DNA from: Crocinitomicaceae bacterium | GTDB taxonomy: Bacteria; Bacteroidota; Bacteroidia; Flavobacteriales_D; Crocinitomicaceae | Direction: 5' to 3' | NCBI GenBank assembly: GCA_017984635.1 | Contig: JAGNZC010000025.1 | Location: 1-39,840 of the forward strand | DNA length: 39,840 bases | In this document: piece after piece, positions 26,030 to 34,970 of the stretch | How the letters are laid out: every line of letters begins with the position of its first letter | How positions within the stretch are numbered: position 1 is the stretch's first letter | The notes under the pieces: model-generated | What the model saw: the letters and a program-made list of their open reading frames with translations, nothing else | Databases searched by the model: none | Told to the model about the DNA's origin: nothing | Translations under genes and position numbers: made by a program

Positions 26030-27727
26030 ATGAAAATACTTCCAGCTCATTTTATTCCATTTCACCAATCGATTGAAGGCATTGCGTTACCTGAAAAATT
26101 TACATTCCCATTTGTTTATGATCCACATCCATTAGCTGAGCTAGCAAGTAAACAAGTTCAAGAATACCTGAAAAATCAAACTGATTTTGAACATAATTTC
26201 GGCTTAAATTCATCCCAAAAAGGCGAAGAAATTGGTAAAATGTTTGGCGTTTTAGTAGTGCAAACTGCAACCAATGAAATCGGTTTTATAGCTGCATTTT
26301 CAGGTAAAATAGGTAATTCAAATAAGCATTCTTTTTTTGTGCCACCTGTTTTTGATTCATTACAAGAAGCTTCCTTTTTAGCAACTGGAATGGACGATTT
26401 AAAACTTTTTACCGCTAAAATCAATGCCGTAGAATTGACACCTGACTTTCAAAAATTTCGAAAAGAGATCCATGAACAGTTACAGTTACAGCAACTTGAA
26501 ACGGAAGCATTTCAACTTTTTATAAAACAAGCAAAAGTTAAAAGACAAGCCCTTCGAAAAGAAAAACAAAACATTTTGAGCGATCATGAATATACTCAGC
26601 TTGAAAAAAAATTAAACGAGGAAAGTGTTCACCTCAGTTATTCGTTGAAAACAATAAAAGAATATTGGAAAACTAAACTGGAGGAATTATACCATAAAAT
26701 AGCTCCTTTTGAACAAAACATTGCAGACTTACGTCATCAAAGAGCCGAAAAATCAGCGCAACTTCAACAACAGTTATTCGAGTCTTACTTTTTTTTAAAC
26801 CAAGCTGGGGAACACAAAAATCTAGGGGAACTTTTCGAAGATACCAAAGAGAATAGGCCTCCCGCTGGCGCAGGAGAATGTGCTGCTCCAAAATTATTGC
26901 AGTACGCATTTGCAAACGATTTGAAACCAATTACAATAGCAGAATTTTGGTGGGGAAAATCTCCTCAATCTGAGATTCGACAACATACAAATTATTACGG
27001 AGCATGTAAATCAAAATGTGAACCGATTCTTTCCCATATGTTACAAGGCATTGAAATGGATCCAAACCCATTGTTAGTAAATCCCGCTGTGGGAAAAGAA
27101 ATTCCAATTATTTACGAGGATGAAGCGTTGATCATTGTCAATAAACCCGCCGAATTTTTATCTGTACCAGGAAAAGAAATTAATGATTCTGTTTTTACCC
27201 GTATTCAACAAATGCGACCCGATGCAACAGGTCCAATCATTGTGCATCGCCTAGATATGTCAACTTCGGGTATTTTAGTGCTTACCAAAACAGTAGAAGC
27301 CTATCACCACTTACAACAACAATTCATAAAAAGAAGCGTAAAAAAAAGATATGCCGCGCTTTTAGATGGCGTTATTATAGAAAATGATGGACAAATTGAA
27401 TTGCCTTTACGTGTTGATTTAGATGATCGTCCTCGTCAAATGGTGTGTTATGAATATGGTAAAAAAGCAGTAACTTATTGGAAAAAAATCGCTACGATAG
27501 ATCAAAAAACACTTGTTCATTTTTTTCCTGTTACGGGAAGAACCCATCAATTAAGAGTGCATTCTGCGCATATAAACGGACTAAACACACCCATCTTTGG
27601 GGATGACTTATACGGTAAAAAAGCAAATCGCTTGATGTTGCACGCCGAGTGGATTTCTTTTATTCATCCAATTACGAATAAAAAAATTCAGTTTGAAGTC
27701 AAAAACGATTTCGAATCATTGCTTTAA
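26030..27727 (+). CDS. RluA-family pseudouridine synthase with long N-terminal domain
   Basis: 565 residues; a normal RluA is about 220. The C-terminal domain (about 355-560) is the synthase: VHRLDMSTSG with catalytic Asp409, then the GRTHQLRVHSAH segment. The N-terminal 350 residues hold a coiled coil (about 145-250) and a segment with Glu283-Cys284, Cys326 and Cys330 (GAGECAAPKLL, YYGACKSKCEP). The layout occurs in some Bacteroidota and gamma-proteobacteria. The synthase isomerises a uridine in rRNA or tRNA; the N-terminal part may bind a metal or select the RNA (inference). Confidence 0.85.
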   Translation: MKILPAHFIPFHQSIEGIALPEKFTFPFVYDPHPLAELASKQVQEYLKNQTDFEHNFGLNSSQKGEEIGKMFGVLVVQTATNEIGFIAAFSGKIGNSNKHSFFVPPVFDSLQEASFLATGMDDLKLFTAKINAVELTPDFQKFRKEIHEQLQLQQLETEAFQLFIKQAKVKRQALRKEKQNILSDHEYTQLEKKLNEESVHLSYSLKTIKEYWKTKLEELYHKIAPFEQNIADLRHQRAEKSAQLQQQLFESYFFLNQAGEHKNLGELFEDTKENRPPAGAGECAAPKLLQYAFANDLKPITIAEFWWGKSPQSEIRQHTNYYGACKSKCEPILSHMLQGIEMDPNPLLVNPAVGKEIPIIYEDEALIIVNKPAEFLSVPGKEINDSVFTRIQQMRPDATGPIIVHRLDMSTSGILVLTKTVEAYHHLQQQFIKRSVKKRYAALLDGVIIENDGQIELPLRVDLDDRPRQMVCYEYGKKAVTYWKKIATIDQKTLVHFFPVTGRTHQLRVHSAHINGLNTPIFGDDLYGKKANRLMLHAEWISFIHPITNKKIQFEVKNDFESLL

Positions 27728-27782
27728 ACCTCAATTCGATTATTCAATCTTCCTTTTTTATTTAAACATTTTCTCTTTTTTC

Positions 27783-27813
27783 TTGTTACAATACCACAAA
27801 AAAGGTATTTTTG
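27783..27813 (+). promoter_or_regulatory. promoter of the suf cluster
   Basis: TTG (27783-27785), 20 nt, TATTTTTG (27806-27813), 47 nt before the first ATG. The best-spaced promoter of a core operon here. Confidence 0.6.
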
Positions 27814-27860
27814 CACAAGATTTCAATTTTATTTATAATTAATCTAAATAAAGAAAGAAA

Positions 27861-28184
27861 ATGGTAACAGTTACAGATACTGCAAAAAAACAAGCGCTTC
27901 GTTTGATGGAAGATGATGGGAAAGATGGCTTTTTCATTCGTGTTGGTGTTGAAGGTGGCGGTTGTTCTGGATTAATGTACAAACTTACTTTTGACAACGA
28001 AGAAAAAGAAGACGACAAATCATTTATTGACAATGGCATTAAAGTGGTCGTTGACAAGAAAAGTTATTTGTATTTAATAGGTACAACCTTAGATTTTTCA
28101 GGAGGATTGAATGGCAAAGGATTTGTTTTTAATAATCCAAATGCTGGTCGTACATGTGGTTGTGGTGAATCGTTTTCACTTTAA
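27861..28184 (+). CDS. sufA: A-type iron-sulfur carrier/scaffold (SufA/IscA family)
   Basis: 107 residues, usual length. The three conserved cysteines are Cys35 in GGGCSGL and Cys99/Cys101 in CGCG near the C-terminus; they bind the Fe-S cluster or iron. First gene of the suf cluster, 15 bases before sufB. It could equally be named iscA; the position next to sufB favours sufA. Confidence 0.92.
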   Translation: MVTVTDTAKKQALRLMEDDGKDGFFIRVGVEGGGCSGLMYKLTFDNEEKEDDKSFIDNGIKVVVDKKSYLYLIGTTLDFSGGLNGKGFVFNNPNAGRTCGCGESFSL

Positions 28185-28199
28185 AAAGTAAACTATAAA

Positions 28200-29645
28200 A
28201 TGGGATATACAGAAAACGAATTAGCCAAAGATCTTGAAAATCAAGAGTATAAATTTGGTTTCGTTACAGATATTGAATCGGACAAAGCACCAATAGGTTT
28301 AAATGAAGACATCATTCGCTTTATTTCAGCAAAAAAAAATGAGCCAGAATGGTTGTTACAACATCGTTTAGAGGCTTTTTCAGTTTGGAAAACAATGACA
28401 GAGCCTGAATGGGCACATGTGCATTATTCTAAACCAGATTTTCAAGCCATAACGTATTATTCTGCACCAAAACAAACAAAAAAATACGAATCGTGGGACG
28501 ATGTTGATCCTGAAATGAAAGCTACAATGGCCAAATTAGGGATTTCAATGGAAGAACAACAACGCTTAACAGGTGTGGCGGTTGATTTTGTAATGGACTC
28601 CGTTTCCGTTGCAACATCCTTCAAATCAAAATTAGCAGAACTAGGAATCATTTTTTGTTCGTTTTCTGAAGCCGTACAAGAACACCCAGAATTGGTGAAA
28701 AAACACATGGGAACGGTTGTTCCTACAACAGATAATTTTTACGCAGCATTAAATTCAGCTGTTTTTACAGATGGATCATTTTGTTACATCCCTAAAGGTG
28801 TAAGATGCCCAATGGAATTATCCACTTACTTCCGAATCAATGAAGGAGGAACAGGGCAATTTGAACGAACGCTTGTTGTTGCTGATGAAGGTTCTTATGT
28901 TTCGTATTTAGAAGGTTGTACTGCTCCACAGCGTGATGAAAATCAATTACATGCTGCTGTAGTAGAATTAATTGCGCTGGAAAATGCAGAGATTAAATAT
29001 TCAACGGTTCAAAATTGGTATCCTGGCGATAAAAATGGTTTAGGTGGCGTTTTCAATTTTGTAACGAAACGTGGCATGTGTGAACGCAACGCGAAAATCT
29101 CTTGGACACAAGTTGAAACGGGTTCTGCGGTTACATGGAAATACCCATCATGTATTTTAAAGGGTGATAACTCGATTGGTGAATTTTATTCTGTTGCAGT
29201 AACGAATAATTACCAACAAGCAGATACTGGTACCAAGATGATTCATTTAGGGAAGAATACAAAAAGTACAATCATCTCGAAAGGAATTTCTGCTGGCTTT
29301 TCTCAAAACTCATACAGAGGTTTAGTTCAAATCCATAAAAACGCAACGAATGCGCGAAATTTTTCACAATGTGATTCTCTCTTAATGACTGATACATGTG
29401 GAGCACATACGTTTCCATACATAGAATGTAAAAACAGTTCAGCTAAAATCGAACACGAAGCAACTACATCTAAAATTGGTGAAGATCAAATATTCTACTG
29501 TTTACAACGAGGAATTTCAGAAGAAAAAGCAATTAGCTTAATTGTGAATGGTTATTGTAAGGAAGTACTTAATCAATTACCAATGGAATTTGCCGTAGAA
29601 GCACAAAAATTATTAGCAATTAGCTTAGAAGGTTCGGTAGGATAG
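28200..29645 (+). CDS. sufB: Fe-S cluster assembly protein SufB
   Basis: 481 residues, full length. Typical segments are [39 protein letters not shown] and, near the C-terminus, [14 protein letters not shown]. SufB is the scaffold subunit of SufBC2D on which the cluster is built with sulfur from a SufS-SufE pair. That pair is not in the window. Confidence 0.97.
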   Translation: MGYTENELAKDLENQEYKFGFVTDIESDKAPIGLNEDIIRFISAKKNEPEWLLQHRLEAFSVWKTMTEPEWAHVHYSKPDFQAITYYSAPKQTKKYESWDDVDPEMKATMAKLGISMEEQQRLTGVAVDFVMDSVSVATSFKSKLAELGIIFCSFSEAVQEHPELVKKHMGTVVPTTDNFYAALNSAVFTDGSFCYIPKGVRCPMELSTYFRINEGGTGQFERTLVVADEGSYVSYLEGCTAPQRDENQLHAAVVELIALENAEIKYSTVQNWYPGDKNGLGGVFNFVTKRGMCERNAKISWTQVETGSAVTWKYPSCILKGDNSIGEFYSVAVTNNYQQADTGTKMIHLGKNTKSTIISKGISAGFSQNSYRGLVQIHKNATNARNFSQCDSLLMTDTCGAHTFPYIECKNSSAKIEHEATTSKIGEDQIFYCLQRGISEEKAISLIVNGYCKEVLNQLPMEFAVEAQKLLAISLEGSVG

Positions 29646-29679
29646 AGATTGAAGTCATTTAAAAAAATAAATAATTACT

Positions 29680-29722
29680 AAAGATTCAATTTGAAATTTT
29701 TATTTTTCAATTTGTAATCTTT
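29680..29722. other. imperfect inverted repeat between sufB and sufC
   Basis: AAAGATT (29680-29686) and AATCTTT (29716-29722) with further partial pairing inside. It lies in the 91-nt gap that is the largest within the suf cluster and could set relative expression; the role is a guess. AATCTTTG overlaps a near-match to a -7 box. Confidence 0.35.
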
Positions 29723-29736
29723 GCAATAAAAAAAAT

Positions 29737-30492
29737 ATGATAACAATAAAAAATTTACACGCCTCTATTGATGGCAAAGAAATTTTAAAAGGATTAAATT
29801 TAGAGGTAAAAGCTGGAGAAGTTCATGCAATTATGGGTCCTAATGGCGCTGGAAAAAGTACCTTAGCATCTGTTTTAGCTGGACGTGAAGAATATGAAAT
29901 TACTGAAGGTGAAGTTGATTTTGACGGCGCTGATTTGTTGGAATTGTCACCAGAAGATCGCGCACGAGAAGGATTGTTTCTTGCTTTTCAATACCCGATT
30001 GAGATTCCAGGTGTTTCAAATGTCAACTTTTTAAGAACAGCATTGAATGAAATTCGTGAATACAAAGGTCAGGAAGCAATTTCTGCAAAAGATTTTATGG
30101 CCTTAGTTCGTGAAAAATCTGCAATCGTAGAATTAGATGCTAAATTAGCCTCTCGCTCTGTCAATGAAGGATTCTCAGGTGGTGAGAAAAAAAGAAATGA
30201 GATTTTTCAAATGGCCATGTTAGCTCCTAAACTAGCCATCTTAGATGAAACCGATTCTGGACTTGATATCGATGCATTGCGAATTGTGGCAAGTGGTGTC
30301 AATAAATTAAAGTCACCTGAAAATGCAACCATCGTGATTACGCACTACCAACGTTTATTGGATTACATCGTTCCTGATTTTGTCCATGTTTTATACAATG
30401 GGAAAATTGTAAAATCTGGCACGAAAGAACTCGCACTAGAATTGGAAGAAAAAGGATACGACTGGATTAAAGCAGAAGTTGATAAACACTAA
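29737..30492 (+). CDS. sufC: Fe-S cluster assembly ATPase SufC
   Basis: 251 residues. Walker A is GPNGAGKST (residues 34-42), the signature is FSGGEKKR with the SufC-typical EKK, Walker B ends in LAILDETDSGLD, and the switch His is in VITHYQR. It is the ABC-type ATPase of SufBC2D, soluble and not a transporter. Confidence 0.97.
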   Translation: MITIKNLHASIDGKEILKGLNLEVKAGEVHAIMGPNGAGKSTLASVLAGREEYEITEGEVDFDGADLLELSPEDRAREGLFLAFQYPIEIPGVSNVNFLRTALNEIREYKGQEAISAKDFMALVREKSAIVELDAKLASRSVNEGFSGGEKKRNEIFQMAMLAPKLAILDETDSGLDIDALRIVASGVNKLKSPENATIVITHYQRLLDYIVPDFVHVLYNGKIVKSGTKELALELEEKGYDWIKAEVDKH

Positions 30493-30513
30493 TTTAAATT
30501 AAACTGTGATCGA

Positions 30514-31785
30514 ATGAGCACTACATTGCCAATCAATAAATTAGCAAAATTTACAGCCGCTTTAACTCCAACGTCACTTACATTTTCTCAAGATGTGATA
30601 AATGACGCGCATTCTTTACTTAATTCTTCTGAATTTCCAACAACACGTAATGAGCAATGGAAATATACTCGTGTAGGAAAAATTGCAGCGATTGTACCAC
30701 AAGTTAAAACAGAATACACACGTAAATTACCGAAGTATTCAATTGCTGAAAATGCAGTGACTTTCGTTTTTGAAAATGGTATTTTTAGAAGTGATTTATC
30801 CTATGGAGAAGTTATCAATGGTGTAACGATTAAACCTTTATCAGCTTGTACAGCTCAAGAATTAGCCAACATTGGACAATTAGCAAAGAATGAAAAAAGC
30901 GTCTTTAACGCACTGAATTTAGCTTTTGCTACGGATGGAATTTACGTTCATATTGCTCCAAACACCAACGTTGAAAAAAAGATACAAATCATTCAGATTT
31001 TAACAGGAAATCAAACTGTTGCAAATACTCGTAACTCTATTTTCTGTGATAAATTTTCAAAGGCAGCGGTTATTTTTGGTGCCTTTTCGCAGGATGCGAC
31101 GGCTAGTTTTAACAATGTTGTGACTGAAATTTTCGTGGAAGAAAATGCCCAATTTACAATTGATAAAATTCAATACGAAGAAGCTGAAAACTATACTGTT
31201 TCAACAGAAAATGTTATTCAAGCGAAAGATTCTACATTTTCAATCAATACGTTAACCTTGAATGGGACATTGGTTAGAAACAATCTATCTATACAAGTAG
31301 CTGGTACAAATTGTACAACAAATTTGAATGGCGCATACTTGTTAAAAGAAAATCAACACGTTGACAATCACACCATTGTGGATCATTTAGCGCCACATTG
31401 TAACTCGAATGAATTGTACAAAGGAGTTATTGATGATAAAGCAACTGCCGTTTTTAATGGGAAAGTATTTGTTCGAAAAGACGCGCAAAAAATCAATGCA
31501 TTTCAATCGAATGGAAACGTGCTATTATCTGACAATGCTTCAGTGAATTCAAAACCTGAATTAGAAATCTATGCAGATGATGTGAAATGTTCACATGGCT
31601 CCACAACTGGACAACTAGATGAAGAAGCTGTTTTTTACTTGCGCGCAAGAGGATTATCTGAAAAATCGGCTCGTCATTTAATGGTTTCAGCCTTTATTGG
31701 AGATGTATTAGAAAAAATAGAATCTGAAGATGTGCAACAATTCACGCAAAGTATTTTAAAAGAACGATTTGGATGGGAATTTTAA
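30514..31785 (+). CDS. sufD: Fe-S cluster assembly protein SufD
   Basis: 423 residues; SufB/SufD-type beta-helix with the C-terminal CSHGSTTGQLDEEAVFYLRARG segment, where the conserved Cys and His lie. It pairs with SufB in SufBC2D. No sufS, sufE or sufT follows. The stop shares TTAA (31782-31785) with the convergent gene. Confidence 0.95.
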   Translation: MSTTLPINKLAKFTAALTPTSLTFSQDVINDAHSLLNSSEFPTTRNEQWKYTRVGKIAAIVPQVKTEYTRKLPKYSIAENAVTFVFENGIFRSDLSYGEVINGVTIKPLSACTAQELANIGQLAKNEKSVFNALNLAFATDGIYVHIAPNTNVEKKIQIIQILTGNQTVANTRNSIFCDKFSKAAVIFGAFSQDATASFNNVVTEIFVEENAQFTIDKIQYEEAENYTVSTENVIQAKDSTFSINTLTLNGTLVRNNLSIQVAGTNCTTNLNGAYLLKENQHVDNHTIVDHLAPHCNSNELYKGVIDDKATAVFNGKVFVRKDAQKINAFQSNGNVLLSDNASVNSKPELEIYADDVKCSHGSTTGQLDEEAVFYLRARGLSEKSARHLMVSAFIGDVLEKIESEDVQQFTQSILKERFGWEF

Positions 31786-32957
31786 TTCATCCCTAATTCC
31801 TTATACAATTTTAAAATCTCAGCCTTGTCAATGTTTTTTGATGTAGCAACGTCAAAAGCTCGCTTGGCATATAGCTTCGCATTTTTAACATCTTTCAATT
31901 TAGTGTACAATTTAGCAATCAAATAATTACTATTGTACATGTTATCAATTTCATTGGATCGTTTTGCTAATGTAATTGCAAACAATAAATTTTCTTTAGT
32001 TGGCAAACTTCTGTAATAATTAGATGCAATTTCATTCAGCATTTTTTTGTTTTCCCATCCGAAATTTTTGACGTCTTTCTCGACTACTTTTTCATATGCT
32101 TTCCAATTTTTTGTTTTTTCGTAAAATTGAACATCGTATAAAAACAAAATACTGTCGACAGATTTTAATTGAAGTGATTCAGCAATTTTATGATTATTAG
32201 AATATGCCTCCGCCAAATTGAAATCAAGTGCTTGTTTCATTTCTTTTTTTACAACACTATTCACTTTGATTTCAAAACGTTTTTGAGAAGTCAATTGAAT
32301 AAATTCATTTTTGTGTCCGCGTATAAATTCAAATTCTTTGGATTGTAAATCATTTACACCTAGTGCCATTACTTTCCAATTTAGAACAGACAACAATTGT
32401 GCTTCTGCTTGAGTGGACAAATAACGTTTAGCAATACTTTCCATCTGATCTTTTTGAATACTGCGTTTCAAACTATTTAGATAGGCCAAACAATTTATTC
32501 CATTGGTTGTATCTTTATTAAACGCAGCCTCCAACACAGGTTGATGTTTTAATGGATTCAAAGCATTACTTGCTTCTTCAATAAATTCTGTTGCTGACAT
32601 TTCTCCCGTAAAATTCACAACATCTTTTCCTGTTGAATCTCTGAACAAAAATGCTGGAAAAGAAGGGATTTTATTTTTTTGAATAAATTGAATTCCTGAT
32701 TGACTTTTACTGTCTAATTTATAATTAACGAAATTTTGATTTAAAAATGAATAAACAGTAGACTGAGTTAATACATTTTTACGCATGTTTTCACAATGCG
32801 AACATTCTAAATCATACAAGAAAATAAACAATAATTTATGCTCATTTTTTGCTTGATTAAAGGCGTAATCATAGGTGCTATCAACGAATTTTATTTCTTG
32901 TTGTGCTAAAAATTTTGTGCTAAAAAGTATAGCTAGACTAACTATTAATGTTTTCAT
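31782..32957 (-). CDS. exported thioredoxin-fold protein
   Basis: ATG 32957 is chosen: it follows the upstream stop by 4 bases and starts a signal peptide (MKTLIVSLAILFSTKFLAQ). 391 residues. A thioredoxin-like domain begins at about residue 25 with Cys52-Ser-His-Cys55. The remaining 270 residues are helical and tetratricopeptide-like in tone, with no clear motif. The CSHC active site suggests a thiol reductase or oxidase in the periplasm. It follows the HEAT-like gene, probably in one transcript. Confidence 0.75.
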   Translation of the reverse strand: MKTLIVSLAILFSTKFLAQQEIKFVDSTYDYAFNQAKNEHKLLFIFLYDLECSHCENMRKNVLTQSTVYSFLNQNFVNYKLDSKSQSGIQFIQKNKIPSFPAFLFRDSTGKDVVNFTGEMSATEFIEEASNALNPLKHQPVLEAAFNKDTTNGINCLAYLNSLKRSIQKDQMESIAKRYLSTQAEAQLLSVLNWKVMALGVNDLQSKEFEFIRGHKNEFIQLTSQKRFEIKVNSVVKKEMKQALDFNLAEAYSNNHKIAESLQLKSVDSILFLYDVQFYEKTKNWKAYEKVVEKDVKNFGWENKKMLNEIASNYYRSLPTKENLLFAITLAKRSNEIDNMYNSNYLIAKLYTKLKDVKNAKLYAKRAFDVATSKNIDKAEILKLYKELGMN

Positions 32958-32961
32958 CAAC

Positions 32962-33525
32962 TTAAATTTCATCTTCTAAATACTGTGCAATATCATCATC
33001 ATCCATTTCTATGAAATCTTTTAATAACAAAGCTATTTCACTAATGATTTGTGCTTTTTTAGGGTCTTTTGGTGCTGGATTTTCCATGTAATCTTTCAAA
33101 TGCAATTGTGCCTCTAAAATATGGCGTTCCTCAAAAGCTGATTCCATGTTTTCGATAATAGTTAAACATTCCAATGCTTCCATAAAGTCTCCTTCACAAG
33201 CAATTTCAACAAATTCTGGCAAGTAATAACTATAGTCTAATTTACTGTTCCAAAGCGTAGACAATAAAAGAGGACGAATCTGAACAAATTGTTCGTCTTT
33301 TATTAATTCAATCATTGCATCCACAGCTGAAGAATCATTTAATGTCGAGAAAAACTCTACGATTTCTTGTTTATTTTTAGGGTCTAACTCTAATTTTAAC
33401 ACTTCAGCAAGCGGTTTTAAAACGGATCTATCTCCGTTCACTTGTAACGCACTTATTGCAGCTGATATTTTTGTTGAATTTCCAGAATTTAAATCTTCAA
33501 CTAATTTTTTGATTTTAACTTTCAT
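32962..33525 (-). CDS. HEAT-like repeat protein
   Basis: 187 residues, soluble, acidic at the C-terminus (MDDDDIAQYLEDEI). Three or four helical pairs of HEAT type: IKKLVEDLNSGNSTKISAAI, VLKPLAEVLKLEL, AVDAMIELIKDE. HEAT repeats bind other proteins; the partner is unknown. First gene of the pair with the thioredoxin-fold gene. Confidence 0.65.
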   Translation of the reverse strand: MKVKIKKLVEDLNSGNSTKISAAISALQVNGDRSVLKPLAEVLKLELDPKNKQEIVEFFSTLNDSSAVDAMIELIKDEQFVQIRPLLLSTLWNSKLDYSYYLPEFVEIACEGDFMEALECLTIIENMESAFEERHILEAQLHLKDYMENPAPKDPKKAQIISEIALLLKDFIEMDDDDIAQYLEDEI

Positions 33526-33559
33526 GCGATTACTTATTGTACGTGTTAAATTTGAAGAA

Positions 33560-33567
33560 CAAAGTTA
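33560..33567 (-). promoter_or_regulatory. -7 box of the HEAT-like gene
   Basis: Minus strand TAACTTTG, 34 nt before the ATG. No -33 match. Confidence 0.4.
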
Positions 33568-33609
33568 ATGAAAATCATGCATTCATGAAATGAAACTTAA
33601 AATCTTGTC

Positions 33610-33617
33610 TATCTTTG
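33610..33617 (+). promoter_or_regulatory. -7 box of the 33622 lipoprotein gene; leaderless start
   Basis: TATCTTTG ends 4 nt before ATG 33622, so the transcript should start at or beside the start codon. Confidence 0.5.
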
Positions 33618-33621
33618 TTAC

Positions 33622-34536
33622 ATGGTTAAAAAAATTGGCTATATCATTTGTATTGTTTTTACTTTTCTAGGTTGTACACTAGAAAATGCAAAACCTTTAC
33701 CAGATCAACACGTTGTCATTGCTTCTGATTTTTTACAACCAAAAGATCGATCAATCTTTAAATCGTTTACAAAAAAGACACATATTAAAGTCTACATCAT
33801 CTCGTTATCTGCAGAAAACATTGTGAAAAAACTTAAGCAAGAAAAAACGACAACCCGCATAGATGCTGTTCTACTTTCTTCGTTGGTCTCAATGAAAAAA
33901 ATAAAGGACAGTCGTTTAATACAGCATACACAAAACGCATCAATTCTTCCAGTTGCATATAATCCTTATGTTATCTCTCTTTCTAATGACACATTAGATA
34001 CGCAACAAACGTATCGTGGTGTAATAAATTCTATTAATTGGACGGCTCTTTCTAAAGATCCAACTTATTTTACACCTATGTTAGCTGAAGCAAATCATAG
34101 CTTAAGAAAAAAGAAAAGCAACTTTTTAAAATGGTTGAGTGTTTTTGTTGACTCCAAATCACAGCATGACACAACTGCTCTAAATGGAAATCAAATTAGT
34201 AAGTATGCTGATTATATGAAGTTAGATTTCGCTTCAAGAAAACAGCTAAAAATTATTTTTCCAACTGAAAAAATATACACAGATGTTGCCTCATTTGCAG
34301 TTGTAAAACAAGCAAGGAATTTTACGAATGCTCAATACATTCGTCAACTCATTCAACGTGAAAAAATCAACAAAATTATCGCAGCAAAAGGTAATTTCTT
34401 TCCAATTTCAATGACCAAAAAGAGTACATTTTCATACCAAAATCGAACATTTGATTGGATAGTTAACAACCCAATTCAATTAATGAATAATTTCAACTAT
34501 GTTGAAAAGTGTTTAACTAAAGAAGAAAAAAAATAA
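33622..34536 (+). CDS. periplasmic-binding-protein-like lipoprotein
   Basis: 304 residues. Lipobox Phe-Leu-Gly-Cys gives a lipidated Cys18. The mature part resembles type II solute-binding proteins of the iron or sulfate kind: VIASDFLQP at the first strand, RIDAVLLSS near residue 74, ILPVAYNPYVISLS at the hinge and a later IIFPTEKIYTDVASFAVVKQARN. No permease or ATPase gene is adjacent. The C-terminus is Lys/Glu-rich, and its codons form the T-run that follows rnpB on the other strand. Ligand unknown. Confidence 0.65.
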   Translation: MVKKIGYIICIVFTFLGCTLENAKPLPDQHVVIASDFLQPKDRSIFKSFTKKTHIKVYIISLSAENIVKKLKQEKTTTRIDAVLLSSLVSMKKIKDSRLIQHTQNASILPVAYNPYVISLSNDTLDTQQTYRGVINSINWTALSKDPTYFTPMLAEANHSLRKKKSNFLKWLSVFVDSKSQHDTTALNGNQISKYADYMKLDFASRKQLKIIFPTEKIYTDVASFAVVKQARNFTNAQYIRQLIQREKINKIIAAKGNFFPISMTKKSTFSYQNRTFDWIVNNPIQLMNNFNYVEKCLTKEEKK

Positions 34537-34537
34537 A

Positions 34538-34914
34538 GGCAAATCTATAAGCCGGGTTCTGTATTCTGACCGAAATCAAAACGTCTATCATTTATCTAGC
34601 CCCAACTTCACAATTGGGATCCATCGACCTACCCTCCGAGATTGGGCGAGCAACCCTCAAGCCTCGGTTTACATGGTCTTTCAGTCCGTAAGGTTTACCT
34701 TGCTACTGTTGTCGCCAACAGCACGGTGAGCTCTTACCACACCTTTTCACCTTTTCCCAAATAATAAATCATTCAGGTAGTTTTCCTTTCTGCGGCACTT
34801 TCTGTTCTTAAACAATCGCTTCTTTAAGACCTTCCCGTTAGGAAGTACGGTGCTCTATACTGCCCGGACTTTCCTCTCTTCATCCAAAGATGAACAGCGA
34901 TAGACCGATTTGCC
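34538..34914 (-). ncRNA. rnpB: RNase P RNA (bacterial type A)
   Basis: The minus strand reads as RNase P RNA. The P4 strand GAGGAAAGTCCGGGC is at 34862-34876; its 3' partner ACAGAACCCGGCTTA is at 34548-34562. The P1 helix closes the molecule: GGCAAATC (34907-34914) with GATTTGCC (34538-34545). The length of about 377 nt fits type A. The GGTAAGAGCTCACCG segment near 34720-34740 is the conserved P8-P9 region. It is the catalytic RNA that trims tRNA 5' ends with RnpA. The 3' end lies one base from the stop of the convergent lipoprotein gene. The exact ends are estimated from P1. Confidence 0.95.
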
Positions 34915-34921
34915 TTCGTGA

Positions 34922-34929
34922 CAAAGGTA
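34922..34929 (-). promoter_or_regulatory. -7 box of rnpB
   Basis: Minus strand TACCTTTG, 7 nt before the first P1 base, which fits the expected transcript start near 34916. Confidence 0.6.
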
Positions 34930-34970
34930 AGTAAGAAAACAACGTGTGAAACGTTAAATCACTGAAAGAT

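Noticed and set aside
34541..34925. Short open frames within 34541-34925
   Set aside because: The segment is RNase P RNA; no coding content.
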